Shown here: in pieces, positions 13,001-20,317 of the stretch
Numbering within the stretch: position 1 is the stretch's first letter
Layout of the letters: every line of letters starts with the position of its first letter
Source: Saccoglossus kowalevskii
Taxonomy: Eukaryota > Hemichordata > Enteropneusta > Harrimaniidae
Assembly: GCF_000003605.2 (NCBI RefSeq)
Contig: NW_003146283.1
Coordinates: 85,222-110,960, forward strand
DNA: 25,739 nucleotides
Direction of reading: 5' to 3'
The notes under the pieces: generated by a model
Told to the model about the DNA's origin: nothing
What the model saw: only the letters and a program-made list of their open reading frames with translations
Database searches by the model: none
Position numbers and translations under genes: made by a program

Positions 13001-16000
13001 ATGCTGACCTAGAATTATAGGGAAATGTAGTGTAATGAGATCATGGTGGAAATCAAATAATTGCTGTGTGTAATTAAAACATGCGCACAACAAACATAAT
13101 TTTTTTCATTCAGGGGCAGGGGAGGTGAAGATGATTTCGATTTCTGTTTTCACAAAACATTTGTTAATGGTAGATGAGAAGAGGGTTCTATTTTAAATGA
13201 ATAAATTATGTTTGCTGTGTGCATGTTTTAATTATTCACACCCCTAACTGTGTCAGAGTTCTTCCATTACAAGTAATTTACTTGCTGCATTTAAAAAAAA
13301 GTAGGAAAAACTTGGTGTAATTCCCAGGATTGCCAGCTTTCCCTTCAAGCATTTTACAAAGCATTGCTTGGCCACATGCAAATTAAATAACAATATACAA
13401 ATTAATTACCATGTGTTTGCATTTTGCTGATGAGAACACTATGTATTATACAGGCATTGTTTATGACTACTGATCAGTAAGAATAATATTTTTTTCTTTA
13501 TTTTGTTTGCAGGCAATTGAGGAAGGTTCCTTAGACATGTTAGATAATAGTGATTTCCAAGAAACTGATATACCATTTGAAGTCCCATTACCAGAAAGAC
13601 AACTAGTATCAGTAAGTATCGACCTCAAGAACATAGTAGAACTAAGATTATTCTCACGATACTGGGAACGCCTCTCACTAAATTAATAATCATTTATTTA
13701 GGATTTTATTTTTCATTAAGTACAGTTGAAACAAACTTTAAGGCTTGTTTATCTTCAAATGTTAACAAAATCTGATCATTGTAACAGTTTTGATACCAGG
13801 AATAGTTTGACTAGATTTTTTGATAATTAATCTCTTATTATCTTAATCTCTATCAGGAGGATAAGAAAGAAGAAGTTAAAGAATGGGTGTTGGCTGTATC
13901 TATGGATCAGAAAGTAGAACAGATCTTGGACATGGATGAGAGAGACACATATGTAGGATCTTTAGTAGCTCTCAATACAGGCATTAGATCACTGCCATGT
14001 GTCATATCAGGTAATTTCACCTCAGGTGGTATAGTGTCACCAATGTCTTGTTACTCTCAATACAGGCATTAGATCACTGCCATGTGTCTTATCAAGTAAT
14101 TTCACCTCAGGTGGTATAGTGCCACCAATGTCATGTTACTCTCAATACAGGCATTAGATCACTGCTATGTGTCATATCAGGTAATTTCACCTCAGGTGCT
14201 ATAGTGCCGCCAATGTCATGTTACTCTCAATATAGGCATTAGATCACTGCCATGTGTCATATCAGGTAATTTCACCTCAGGTGGTATAGTGGCACCAATG
14301 TCTTGTTACTCTCAATACAGGCATTAGATTACTGCCATGTGTCATATCAGGTAATTTCACCTCAGGTGGTATAGTGTCACCAATGTCTTGTTACTCTCAA
14401 TACAGGCATTAGATCACTGCCATGTGTCATATCAGGTAATTTCACCTCAGGTGGTATAGTGCCACCAATGTCATGTTACTCTCAATACAGGCATTAGATC
14501 ACTGCCATGTGTCATATCAGGTAATTTCACCTCAGGTGGTATAGTGGCACCAATGTCATGTTACTCTCAATACAGGCATTAGATCACTGCCATGTGTCAT
14601 ATCAGGTAATTTAACCTCAGATGGTATAGTGTCACAATGTCTTGTTACTTTCAATACAGACATTAGATCACTGCCATGTGTCATATCAGGTAATTTCACC
14701 TCAGGTGGTATAGTGGCACCAATGTCATGTTACTCTCAATATAGGCATTAGATCACTGCCATGTGTCATATCAGGTAATTTCACCTCAGATGGTATAGTG
14801 CCACCAATGTCATGTTACTCTCAATACAGACATTTAGATCACTGCCATGTGTCATATCAGGTAATTTCACCTCAGGTGGTATAGTGCCACCAATGTCATG
14901 TTACTCTCAATATAGGCATTAGATCACTGCTATGTGTCATATCAGGTAATTTCACCTCAGGTGCTATAGTGCCACCAATGTCACATTGTGTGCTTTGCAC
15001 ATATAATTGCCTGGTATTGATGGATGATATGCCATGTAAATGTCATCAAATATTGACCTAAGGGCTGGCTTCAAGGGAAGCAAAATACTCTCCATTCATT
15101 GTCAGTTTAAATGCAGGATGTTGGAAAACCAGATCATGTGATCTCTGGATGCTTAGCATGTCTGTGCAGCATGAAGAGATTGCGGGCTTGACTCCTGTTG
15201 TCGGCTACCCACTGAGCAGCAATATATAATATGTACCGGTATATACAGCTGACTTGACAGACATATGACATTCATAGTTAGGAGAACAGCATCCAGTTGT
15301 AGGGGACGTAAAACTGTCTGTCACATGTGCAATTATTGTTCTCTACACATGAAACATCACTGTATCCTTGTAGTAGTGAGTAGTGGATTAAGTTTCTCTC
15401 AATTGAGCCCACTTAGATACACGTACTAGCTACCAAATAACAAAAAAAATTATCTTGTATTTGTCAAAAGGCTATCCTGTGCTCCGTAATAAGTTAGAAT
15501 TCAAACGACCTGGAAAGGCAGCTAATAAAGATGACTGGAATAAATTCCTGATGGCCACTAAGGTAAGACTGGAAGGAATAAAATAAATGTTGGTGTTCAT
15601 GATAATTATGTTGCATAATGGCATAATGTTGCACAACTAAAAAACAGCTTTAAGTTGACTTTACTAAACCTAACAAAGCCAATTGAAGTTAATGGTAAAG
15701 CTCATATGATATTATCATTTTATGCTGGGAGCATACTTTTATACTTTCCAGAGTTACAAATCAAGTATGGTGATGTGATTGATAGACTCTGTACTATATT
15801 AACTTTTTCACCACCAGTTTCCTCTTTCCATCACAAATTTACAAAATAGTCTGGTTTATAGTCTGTTCCTTCAGAACATTGGGACAATAATAGCTAAATT
15901 TTTTGAGTAAAAACTGAAAATTGACTCAAATTTTGTCTGTTGGCCCCAAAATTAGGGTTTATTTCAAGAAATATTGAAGAATATAAGAAAAAAGTGCAGA

Positions 16001-16144
16001 ACAATTACTACTATATTTACACTGTATAATCAAAGACTGTTCTATTTATTTCAGATGTCTCATAGTTCAGAATGTCAAGATGTATTGAAGTTTATTGGAC
16101 AATGGTGTGGTGCTACCCCCAGTCCTAGCTATTCATTCCAATAA
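912..16144 (+). CDS. IFT172: Intraflagellar transport protein 172, C-terminal half (19 exons, 5'-partial)
   Basis: IFT172 is a subunit of the IFT-B complex that carries cargo along the ciliary axoneme; its C-terminal part is linked in the literature to the switch at the ciliary tip and contact with IFT-A. Coding exons seen: 912-1056, 1709-1798, 2283-2380, 2938-3073, 3516-3632, 4048-4190, 4514-4672, 5056-5236, 5550-5659, 6066-6201, 6773-7045, 7466-7669, 10307-10417, 10647-10766, 12260-12415, 13513-13611, 13857-14010, 15471-15562, 16055-16144. All junctions are GT-AG and phases agree throughout, giving 2614 nt, about 870 residues, against 1749 in human. The product is a helical TPR-like solenoid with recurrent W/A/Y helix-pair signatures (for example [29 protein letters not shown]) and no transmembrane segment. 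The WD40 half is upstream of the window. No frameshift or internal stop is present. Family identity is recognised from remembered vertebrate sequence, not from a search. Confidence 0.97.
1709..1798 (+). CDS. IFT172: IFT172 exon
   Basis: Acceptor TTTTTTCAG, donor GTAAGT, 30 whole codons. It reads [20 protein letters not shown] and continues to the AGKWEAAHR helix. The following intron (1799-2282) contains a (TTA)6 microsatellite at about 2072-2089 and a fragment near 2180-2215 (TTCACTGATTAGCGAAAAT) that resembles the ends of the MITEs found elsewhere in the gene. Confidence 0.95.
2283..2380 (+). CDS. IFT172: IFT172 exon
   Basis: Acceptor ATTATTAG, donor GTATGC, 98 nt, ending in phase 2 (AG of an Arg codon). 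It reads [20 protein letters not shown] and then [11 protein letters not shown](R), a typical solenoid helix pair. The intron 2381-2937 holds no recognised feature; the ORF at 2492-2722 is intronic. Confidence 0.95.
2938..3073 (+). CDS. IFT172: IFT172 exon
   Basis: It starts with the third base of the split Arg codon after acceptor TTTTCTTAG and ends ...[12 protein letters not shown] at donor GTGAGA, phase 0. The segment HHPDLL.DTHLHL.K is strongly conserved in IFT172. The intron 3074-3515 is AT-rich with nothing recognised. Confidence 0.96.
3516..3632 (+). CDS. IFT172: IFT172 exon
   Basis: Acceptor GTTTGACAG, donor GTTAGT, 39 codons. It reads [20 protein letters not shown] and then [19 protein letters not shown], a TPR-like helix pair matching the vertebrate segment AE.HY.EA..WKA.VNMYR. 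The intron is 3633-4047. Confidence 0.96.
4048..4190 (+). CDS. IFT172: IFT172 exon (parent of the 171-bp duplication)
   Basis: Acceptor CTACTTGCAG, donor GTAAGT, 143 nt, phase 0 in and phase 2 out (TG of a Cys codon completed by the next exon). It reads [20 protein letters not shown] and then [20 protein letters not shown], conserved in the family. The last 128 nt plus 43 nt of intron are duplicated immediately downstream at 99% identity. Confidence 0.97.
4063..4404 (+). repeat. 171-bp direct tandem duplication across an exon and its 5' splice site
   Basis: Copy 1 is 4063-4233 and copy 2 is 4234-4404. I find a single difference, C4089 versus A4260, which is a silent change in a Val codon (GTC/GTA). 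The unit holds the last 128 nt of the IFT172 exon, the GTAAGT donor and the first 43 nt of the intron. Copy 2 is bounded by an AG at 4231-4232 and its own GTAAGT at 4362, so it resembles a 129-nt exon in phase 2 to phase 2. Confidence 0.95.
4233..4361 (+). pseudogene. Duplicated IFT172 exon copy, possible in-frame cassette exon
   Basis: It encodes a second copy of the 43-residue segment [15 protein letters not shown]...AIDYAAEN with no stop. If joined to the authentic exon by the donor at 4191 and an acceptor after 4232, the TG of the previous exon would become TGG and the frame would stay open into the next exon. Against use: the intron would be only 42 nt, and the sequence before the AG (GAATATTATTATTCAG) is a poor pyrimidine tract. 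Joining the preceding exon (phase 0) directly to this copy would break the frame, so it can only be an addition, not a replacement. Most likely it is an inert intronic relic. Confidence 0.5.
4514..4672 (+). CDS. IFT172: IFT172 exon
   Basis: Acceptor GTGTTTCAG; the first T completes the Cys codon. It reads [20 protein letters not shown] and then [20 protein letters not shown], ending in AT of a Met codon at donor GTGAGT. YAMFLEDEGKF.EAEAEFI is the corresponding vertebrate signature. The intron is 4673-5055. Confidence 0.96.
5056..5236 (+). CDS. IFT172: IFT172 exon
   Basis: Acceptor GATTGATAG, with G completing Met; donor GTTAGA; 181 nt. It reads [20 protein letters not shown] and then [20 protein letters not shown]. 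The block VHNQDW..AQRVAE..DPDSV..VLVGQAR is one of the most conserved in IFT172. The intron 5237-5549 has nothing recognised. Confidence 0.98.
5550..5659 (+). CDS. IFT172: IFT172 exon
   Basis: Acceptor TTTCTGTAG, donor GTAAGA, 110 nt ending in phase 2. It reads [20 protein letters not shown] and then [16 protein letters not shown](K), matching the vertebrate QLEALQEEYERE segment. The following intron carries a small MITE-like inverted repeat at 5764-5848. Confidence 0.96.
5764..5848. mobile_element. MITE-like inverted repeat, 85 bp
   Basis: The terminal 12 bp are a perfect inverted repeat, AATACTGTAAAA and TTTTACAGTATT. Similarity continues inward in degenerate form (GACTTTTCGCTG versus the complement of AAGCAAAAATAAAGT). 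It resembles the ends of the longer element at 11171-11375, so it may be a deleted member of that family. Confidence 0.6.
6066..6201 (+). CDS. IFT172: IFT172 exon
   Basis: Acceptor TTATCACCACAG, donor GTAGTT. The first A completes a Lys codon, and it then reads [20 protein letters not shown] and [20 protein letters not shown]. The vertebrate counterpart is [21 protein letters not shown]. The following intron (6202-6772) contains a 211-bp MITE-like element that ends 39 bp before the next exon. Confidence 0.96.
6523..6733. mobile_element. MITE-like inverted repeat, 211 bp
   Basis: The left end TACTGTGAAAGGATTAATTA and the right end, read on the other strand as TACTGTAAAATGACTAGTTT, form an imperfect terminal inverted repeat that extends about 40 bp (ATTCACTGGGTTTTAATTTT versus TTTCAATGGATTTAAATTTT). 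TA at each outer edge would fit a TA target site. It sits just upstream of the branch point and acceptor of the next IFT172 exon. Confidence 0.65.
6773..7045 (+). CDS. IFT172: IFT172 exon (largest in window)
   Basis: Acceptor ATCTTGTACAG, donor GTATGA, 91 whole codons. It reads [20 protein letters not shown], then a segment matching the vertebrate [47 protein letters not shown]. Its 3' codons use ordinary Lys/Glu-rich solenoid helices. The following intron (7046-7465) contains only A-rich runs. Confidence 0.98.
7466..7669 (+). CDS. IFT172: IFT172 exon
   Basis: Acceptor GTTAAACCAG, donor GTAAGT, 68 codons. It reads [40 protein letters not shown], and ends SHGAPANQQ. It matches the vertebrate [19 protein letters not shown] and [13 protein letters not shown] blocks. 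It is followed by the longest intron in the window. Confidence 0.98.
8166..8364. mobile_element. MITE-like inverted-repeat element, about 200 bp
   Basis: The left arm at 8166-8200 (AGGCTGAGAAAAAAAATATC then TCTGTTTCTCGTTTC) is complementary to the right arm at 8332-8364 (GAAACAAGAAACAGAG then AATTTTTTTCCTAGCCT), apart from a 2-nt indel and a few mismatches. The interior has no ORF. It is unlike the TACTGTAAAA-ended elements. Confidence 0.55.
9151..10085 (+). repeat. Repeat block: stem-loop head plus six GGCC-palindrome segments
   Basis: A stem-loop (GTCCCCGTTCGAA at 9151-9163 with TTCGAAAACGAGGAC at 9169-9183) is followed by a GTCC-rich stretch. Six copies of a segment with core CAAAATGGCCGANTGGCGGC then CATTTT follow, at about 9337, 9477, 9622, 9780, 9930 and 10065. 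Spacing is 135-158 bp. Intervening text also recurs (TTAGACATTATAGGACCTTG, ATGCACATCATTTTGTTTT). Copies at 9622 and 9930 share long flanks, indicating a higher-order unit of about 308 bp. Copies are diverged, so the array is old. Confidence 0.75.
10307..10417 (+). CDS. IFT172: IFT172 exon
   Basis: Acceptor TTCTATTTATAG, donor GTAAGT, 37 codons. It reads [20 protein letters not shown] and then [17 protein letters not shown], matching vertebrate [10 protein letters not shown] and Y..WA.LRD.L..L. Confidence 0.97.
10647..10766 (+). CDS. IFT172: IFT172 exon
   Basis: Acceptor TTTCTTTTCAG, donor GTTAGT, 40 codons. It reads [20 protein letters not shown] and then [20 protein letters not shown], the counterpart of vertebrate [16 protein letters not shown]. 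The intron 10767-12259 follows. Confidence 0.97.
11171..11375. mobile_element. MITE-like inverted repeat, 205 bp
   Basis: The left end TACTGTGGAATATTTTATTT is followed by TCGCTGGAATTTATTTTCGC. The right end on the other strand reads TACTGTAGAATACTTTATTT then TCGCTTGGAATTTATTTTCG. The terminal inverted repeats are about 45-50 bp, each made of repeated ATTTTCGCT words. There is no ORF, so mobility would depend on a transposase elsewhere. Confidence 0.8.
12081..12178 (-). mobile_element. Truncated copy of the 184-bp MITE
   Basis: Reading along the plus strand, CTTAAAATCTGTATTAGAAG and the words CCCATTCTTTTTGAATAATT, GAGAACCACAAAAATTCATC and ATTTCTCATA match the reverse complement of 17050-17145. 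The match stops near 12178, so the other terminal repeat is missing. Confidence 0.75.
12260..12415 (+). CDS. IFT172: IFT172 exon
   Basis: Acceptor CATTTCCTACAG, donor GTGAGA, 52 codons. It reads [20 protein letters not shown] and then [32 protein letters not shown]. The vertebrate counterpart is [32 protein letters not shown]. Confidence 0.98.
12416..13512 (+). other. IFT172 intron (1097 bp), no recognised element
   Basis: AT-rich, with short CA/TA runs near 12495-12520 and 12900-12920. I see no ORF with family resemblance, no clear inverted repeat and no tandem array. The minus-strand ORF at 12293-12565 overlaps the preceding exon and is a shadow. Confidence 0.6.
13513..13611 (+). CDS. IFT172: IFT172 exon
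   Basis: Acceptor TTTTGTTTGCAG, donor GTAAGT, 33 codons. It reads [20 protein letters not shown] and then [13 protein letters not shown]. The vertebrate block [23 protein letters not shown] is matched almost without change. Confidence 0.98.
13857..14010 (+). CDS. IFT172: IFT172 exon (parent of the 85-bp minisatellite)
   Basis: Acceptor AATCTCTATCAG, donor GTAATT, 154 nt, phase 0 in and phase 1 out. It reads [20 protein letters not shown], then [20 protein letters not shown] and [11 protein letters not shown](G). The vertebrate counterpart is EV.DWVL.VSMDQ..EQ and SLVA..TG.R.LPC.I.GYP. The last 40 nt form the first unit of a 12-copy tandem array that occupies the start of the next intron. Confidence 0.97.
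13971..14983 (+). repeat. 85-bp minisatellite, 12 copies, starting inside an IFT172 exon
   Basis: Units start at 13971, 14056, 14141, 14226, 14311, 14396, 14481, 14566, 14650, 14735, 14820 and 14906; the eighth is 84 bp, the eleventh 86 bp and the last is cut at about 78 bp. Each unit is CTCAATACAG, then a 30-nt exon-derived stretch ending ATATCAG, then GTAATT and intron sequence. Copies differ by a few substitutions. Every unit retains the AG and GT dinucleotides that bound the 30-nt stretch; units 4, 10 and 12 have TATAG in place of TACAG, and unit 2 has CAA|GT in place of CAG|GT. Confidence 0.97.
14984..15470 (+). other. Remainder of IFT172 intron after the minisatellite
   Basis: Unique-looking sequence leading to the acceptor TGTATTTGTCAAAAG at 15470. 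The word TGTACCGGTATATAC at 15232-15246 is a near-palindrome. There is no ORF of interest. Confidence 0.6.
15471..15562 (+). CDS. IFT172: IFT172 exon
   Basis: It begins with GC completing a Gly codon and reads [20 protein letters not shown] and [11 protein letters not shown]; donor GTAAGA, 92 nt. The vertebrate segment [27 protein letters not shown] is almost identical. The acceptor is purine-tinged (CAAAAG). The following intron (15563-16054) has nothing recognised; the ORF at 15655-15849 is intronic. Confidence 0.98.
16055..16144 (+). CDS. IFT172: IFT172 terminal coding exon with stop
   Basis: Acceptor TTTATTTCAG. It reads [20 protein letters not shown] and ends TPSPSYSFQ followed by TAA at 16142-16144. 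The vertebrate C-terminus [14 protein letters not shown]....SFSFQ ends at the same place. The Cys of CQDVLKF aligns with human Cys1727, a position where a disease-linked substitution has been reported (from memory). Confidence 0.98.
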   Translation: MSHSSECQDVLKFIGQWCGATPSPSYSFQ

Positions 16145-16961
16145 CTCTTCATGGCATAAACACTATCCGTCCTAGTCTGTTTACATCCTCCAAATACAAG
16201 AGTGTCTTTCCCTTGTCTACAAATGATCAAATTTGTAATTTGTTAAAAAATCTTTGTAGTGTCATTTCAATCCTACACAAGATTTGTTTTGAATGAAAAC
16301 AAAAATCAGAATTTTTTTTTACAATTGCTATTGAGTATTTTGAGATTTGGAAATCTAAACTGAATAACTAATTCTGGGGGGAAAAAAACATGTTTTGCAC
16401 TATTTTTTCAGCAAAAAGGTTAGTTTTGGTGGTCAGGCTAACAATAATACAAAACATAGAATTTAATAACTGTCTCCTGTTTGTAGTTTATTCAAGGATA
16501 ACTCAACCAATATCAAGGTGTGATAGTGATATTAATTAAGAGTAGTTTGTAAAACTCAGCATGTTATCTTTTCTTAACAGTCTATTAAAACATCTAACAA
16601 ACTTGAACACCTTCAGAGCTCAAAATTTGACGCAATTTTGCATGCCGTTTTGTTAAATCATAATGCTATGGGGGAGCAATAACATCCTGGTTTACCTGTA
16701 AAAAAAATGAAGCTTAGTACTCGTTTTTTCTCTGGACCACAGTCTTAATTATTTTCTGAATGAATAACTGACATCCTCCTTTGACTCAATGAAATCTCCT
16801 AATTTTAGGTGCAACATTTCAATGTGTTTTTCTATAATTTTGTTGTTGATTTTGGACCAAATGAAAATAATTTCTCATTAGCTAGAGGAATTGATCAACA
16901 TTTTCGGCGAAAAAAATTCTGTTTTATGAAGGTGGTGAAACAAATAGTTGTTTAATATGAG

Positions 16962-17145
16962 TACTGTAAAATCTGTATTAGAAACCGCGGCTTCTATTAA
17001 AATGGTACAATGCAACAGAGGGGATGCGGCTTCTAATAGAGTATCTACACATATGAGAAATGATGAATTTTTGGTTCTCAATTATTCAAAAAAAATGGGT
17101 GCGACTTCTATTAGGGATGCGGCTTCTAATACAGATTTTACGGTA
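16962..17145. mobile_element. MITE, 184 bp, with about 28-bp terminal inverted repeats
   Basis: The left end TACTGTAAAATCTGTATTAG then AAACCGC and the right end, on the other strand TACCGTAAAATCTGTATTAG then AAGCCGC, differ at about two positions. Inside are four copies of the word GCGGCTTCTA(A/T)TA or close variants (about 16986, 17026, 17100 and 17119), so the terminal repeats are themselves built from an internal motif. A partial copy lies in reverse orientation at 12081-12178. Confidence 0.85.
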
Positions 17146-17663
17146 CATTCATTTTGCTATTTGCATCTATCAGGTACACACTATTTGGGTTGGGTAGCAT
17201 AATAGTATTCTGATGTGCTAAAGACTTGTTAACCGATTGATCTTGATACAATAGTTGTTTTACATATTCAAGTGACTCTTTAAATATTGCTGTTGCTAAG
17301 GGGTGGATTATCATTAAAATAAACACATGGATCACCCAAGTTATTTATAATTGGTTTCTCAAAAATTTCCTTTTTTTCTCTTATTCATTTCAACAGTGTT
17401 GTACAAATCTCTATACTAGTTCTTTTCAAATTTTTACATACTTCTGTGTACAGTTCCACTTTTCATGCTGTCCGTTTTTTTTTTTTGTATCGCATGTACA
17501 ATGTTTTACAGACTCGTGTCTGTTTCTAGTCCGTCCGTTTCTAGCCAGTCTTTTGTAGTTTCTCACATGCAGTATGAAATTAACTTTTACCCTTACCCCT
17601 AACCCCCCCATGTGTCAGTTTTGATGATCGCCCCCCCCCCAATGATGTATATTTCTTGTATGT

Positions 17664-17669
17664 AATAAA
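17664..17669 (+). promoter_or_regulatory. Candidate polyadenylation signal for IFT172
   Basis: AATAAA followed about 15-30 nt later by TGTGATTGTGTACCGTTGT, a GT-rich downstream element. This is the best-supported 3' end on the plus strand. Confidence 0.5.
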
Positions 17670-17719
17670 ACATCTTTAGATATGTGATTGTGTACCGTTG
17701 TACCATTTTGTTTAGTGTA

Positions 17720-17736
17720 GGCGCCCTCTAGTGACA
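17720..17736 (-). promoter_or_regulatory. CTCF-like motif
   Basis: On the minus strand it reads CTGTCACTAGAGGGCGCC, close to the known CTCF core CCASYAGRKGGC with one mismatch at the first base. It lies just past the probable 3' end of IFT172. Confidence 0.35.
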
Positions 17737-17787
17737 GCTTTTATGTGACATGAACAGGTGTTTCACTGATATCTGTAATTGTTAATC

Positions 17788-17793
17788 AATAAA
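17788..17793 (+). promoter_or_regulatory. Alternative polyadenylation signal
   Basis: AATAAA in TCAATAAATGTTTTGAATG, with a moderately T/G-rich downstream stretch. It would be a distal alternative to the signal at 17664. Confidence 0.3.
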
Positions 17794-18165
17794 TGTTTTG
17801 AATGATTTATTACAATCGTAATGATGAACTACATTGCTTACACCTGTGTTCGTTATTTTGATATCACAAGTATTTCAAGAGTGGGTCTTATAGAAATGGA
17901 GTATTGAAAAAGTCAGCTGTGAAATAAACAATACAGTGGTAAAAAGTGTACTTTAAGTGAAGGGATGTTTATAAGATCTTGTTCTCATTCCCCTGTGACA
18001 TAGAATTCAACACTGATGAAGACAAGGTAAACCCATCCCTATAACTAATATACCCCAATTCATACACTCTTCACAAGCATGAATTTGGGGAATCGTTCTG
18101 CAGGCATACATGTTGCACTGTTTCGAGATATACATAAATTACCTCGAATTTGGTTTCCAAGTACT

Positions 18166-18186
18166 CTGCTGCCCTCTATTGATGGA
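18166..18186 (-). promoter_or_regulatory. Second, weaker CTCF-like motif
   Basis: On the minus strand it reads CATCAATAGAGGGCAGCAG, which keeps the AGAGGGCAGC half of the CTCF core. It has the same orientation as the motif 450 bp upstream. Confidence 0.3.
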
Positions 18187-20317
18187 CAATATCCGAAGAC
18201 CCAACATTGACTTCTGGTCTCCACCCCACAAGAGGAATACAACTGCACAAATTTAGTTTTCATTGGTAAAAGGAGGTTACCAAAAAAAAAACGCGTTCTA
18301 GATTTTTAGTATTTGTCCTTCAGCATCTCACACATAATCTGAGCAATTATAATTCTGTAGGAGGTAACATTTCGAGATGTGATTTGTTAGATAAATACCT
18401 TTCAAAATAAACTAAATATGCAAGATGAAAATGATCAAAATTTGGAGATATGAAAAAATTTCACCATACAGATGCTAATTTTGATCATATTTTCTTGACT
18501 CAAATTTGTTTCTGATTTTCAATATTCTAATGGATTAAACAATAAGGATGACAAATTCTTCAATTAATCTCATTCAAATGTAAAATAAATAAAATGAAGA
18601 CCATTTAGTGATAGTATTTATTATGAATTCATAAATTCAAATAAGACATTTCAATAAAGTTGAGATCATTACATGGTCAAAAAGAAATTGCCCAGATACC
18701 TTTTAAAACGGAAGGAAATAACCCAGTGTAAAATTCATAATAACGTAACAAGAATACCTTAAAAGAAATCCACAATTGAATAACAGGTAATTTTAAAGTA
18801 TTAGAATGGAAGTGAAAATGAAGAAATATCTATTTTGCTTTTATATAATTATTTACAATTCATTGCACTGTAATTTGAACATCAGTTTTTTTACTATTTT
18901 TTTTTTTACTATTTTTTTTTTAAATATATTTGTCGTTCATAAAAGATTTGCAGTAATTAACATTGTTTCAAAAATGACAAAAACAAAACCACTTATCATT
19001 TAAAACTTTTTTCCAAAAAGGAAAACATTTTTCCTTATAATGGCAGGAAGTCATTCCCTGAAAACAATCAGTTACTGAGGCTAAGAATGAAATATTACGA
19101 TATGTTTTTACTTTCCCAAACTGGAAGACCAACAAATTTGTAATAAAAACCTGTCAAATGGTACTTTTTGTAAATTGAGTGTAATTTCATTGTAATTTAA
19201 TTGACAACATAATTACTCGATCCTTCTTTGGTCAAATTTTAATTCCTGTAATCTGAATACAGATACTACAAAATATTTCATTGGTCAATTCTTGGCTCTG
19301 TCTGACCATGCAGTCCCTGTAATCTGAATAATGTTGATTCTTATTCATTTGCTTTGGCTCTGTAATCTGAATAATAGCAATATTTATTTGATTTGGTCAA
19401 CCATGTTCCTATAACCTGTCAAATTAAAGCTTTTAAAACAGGCCTATAATGTAAATGGTATGCCCTATTTCAATGTCTGAAATTCTAATTGGTACTGCCC
19501 AATTAGCAAACTCAGTGTAATCTTCATTGTCCTCATTGTGAAAGTTATGTGATATAAATCATTATATCCAGCAGGGGCAATCATTGATATTTTAAGTGAA
19601 ATATATGCTCAATAAATTCTACCTTCTGGGCTCAAAAAGGACAAAAAAATTAGAGATAAAAAAGTTAACATAAATATAACCAAGTGCTGAAATAGCATTG
19701 CCTCCCACATCTACTGAAAATGAAACCCATCATGGAAACTCAGGATTGTATCTGTAGGGGGCATGGGTTACTATGACACAGAACAATAACTTTGTAAATT
19801 ATACAAGCCCAGAAGCCAATTATAATAACGATAATACCAATAAACACACAAAAAAATATAACAAATCTTTAACCCACAGACACAAACATGAAATAATTGG
19901 CTGGGGAATAATATTAAAACATCAAATCATTCCTTCATGCATTGACATATCGAAAACAAATTGTCATAAACACCTAACCCTCTTGATTTGTAAAGGTCAA
20001 TGTCCTTTTTGATATGACATACAATGTATTTATATATAGTAATTCAATAATTTCACCAGAATATTCTCAAAATGTGGCACAATTTTTGGTAAAAAATTTA
20101 TTTGCTAAAATATATTGCAACTTATTTCAAAACTGTCTAGCATCTTCTCTAAGCACAGTTTAATTTAATTGATATGTTTGCAGTCTGCTCAAAATATCCA
20201 GCTTCATAAACAACTGCCGTAGTACCTTCTATTTATACTATTTCCCAAGAACAGGTTTAATAAATGTTATCATTTTCAATGAAAAATCAGTCACCATTTT
20301 CGTTAATCTTGTGACTG

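Larger units (their letters stand above)
16145..17690 (+). other. Probable IFT172 3' UTR (about 1.5 kb)
   Basis: No ORF is continuous with IFT172 after the stop. The first canonical AATAAA that is followed by a GT-rich stretch is at 17664-17669, which would give a 3' UTR of about 1.5 kb containing the MITE at 16962-17145. An ATTAAA at about 16584-16589 could give a shorter form. The C-rich runs TTACCCTTACCCCTAACCCC (about 17589-17608) and a run of ten C at about 17631-17640 lie near its end. Confidence 0.5.

Noticed and set aside
13971-14983. CRISPR-like regular array
   Set aside because: Whole 85-bp units are repeated with no unique spacers, in a eukaryotic intron; it is a minisatellite.
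16948-17202. 84-aa ORF in the IFT172 3' region
   Set aside because: It is a translation through the MITE at 16962-17145.
17583-17612. Telomere-like TTACCC/CCCTAA words
   Set aside because: Only two or three degenerate units inside a C-rich tract; too short to call an interstitial telomeric repeat.
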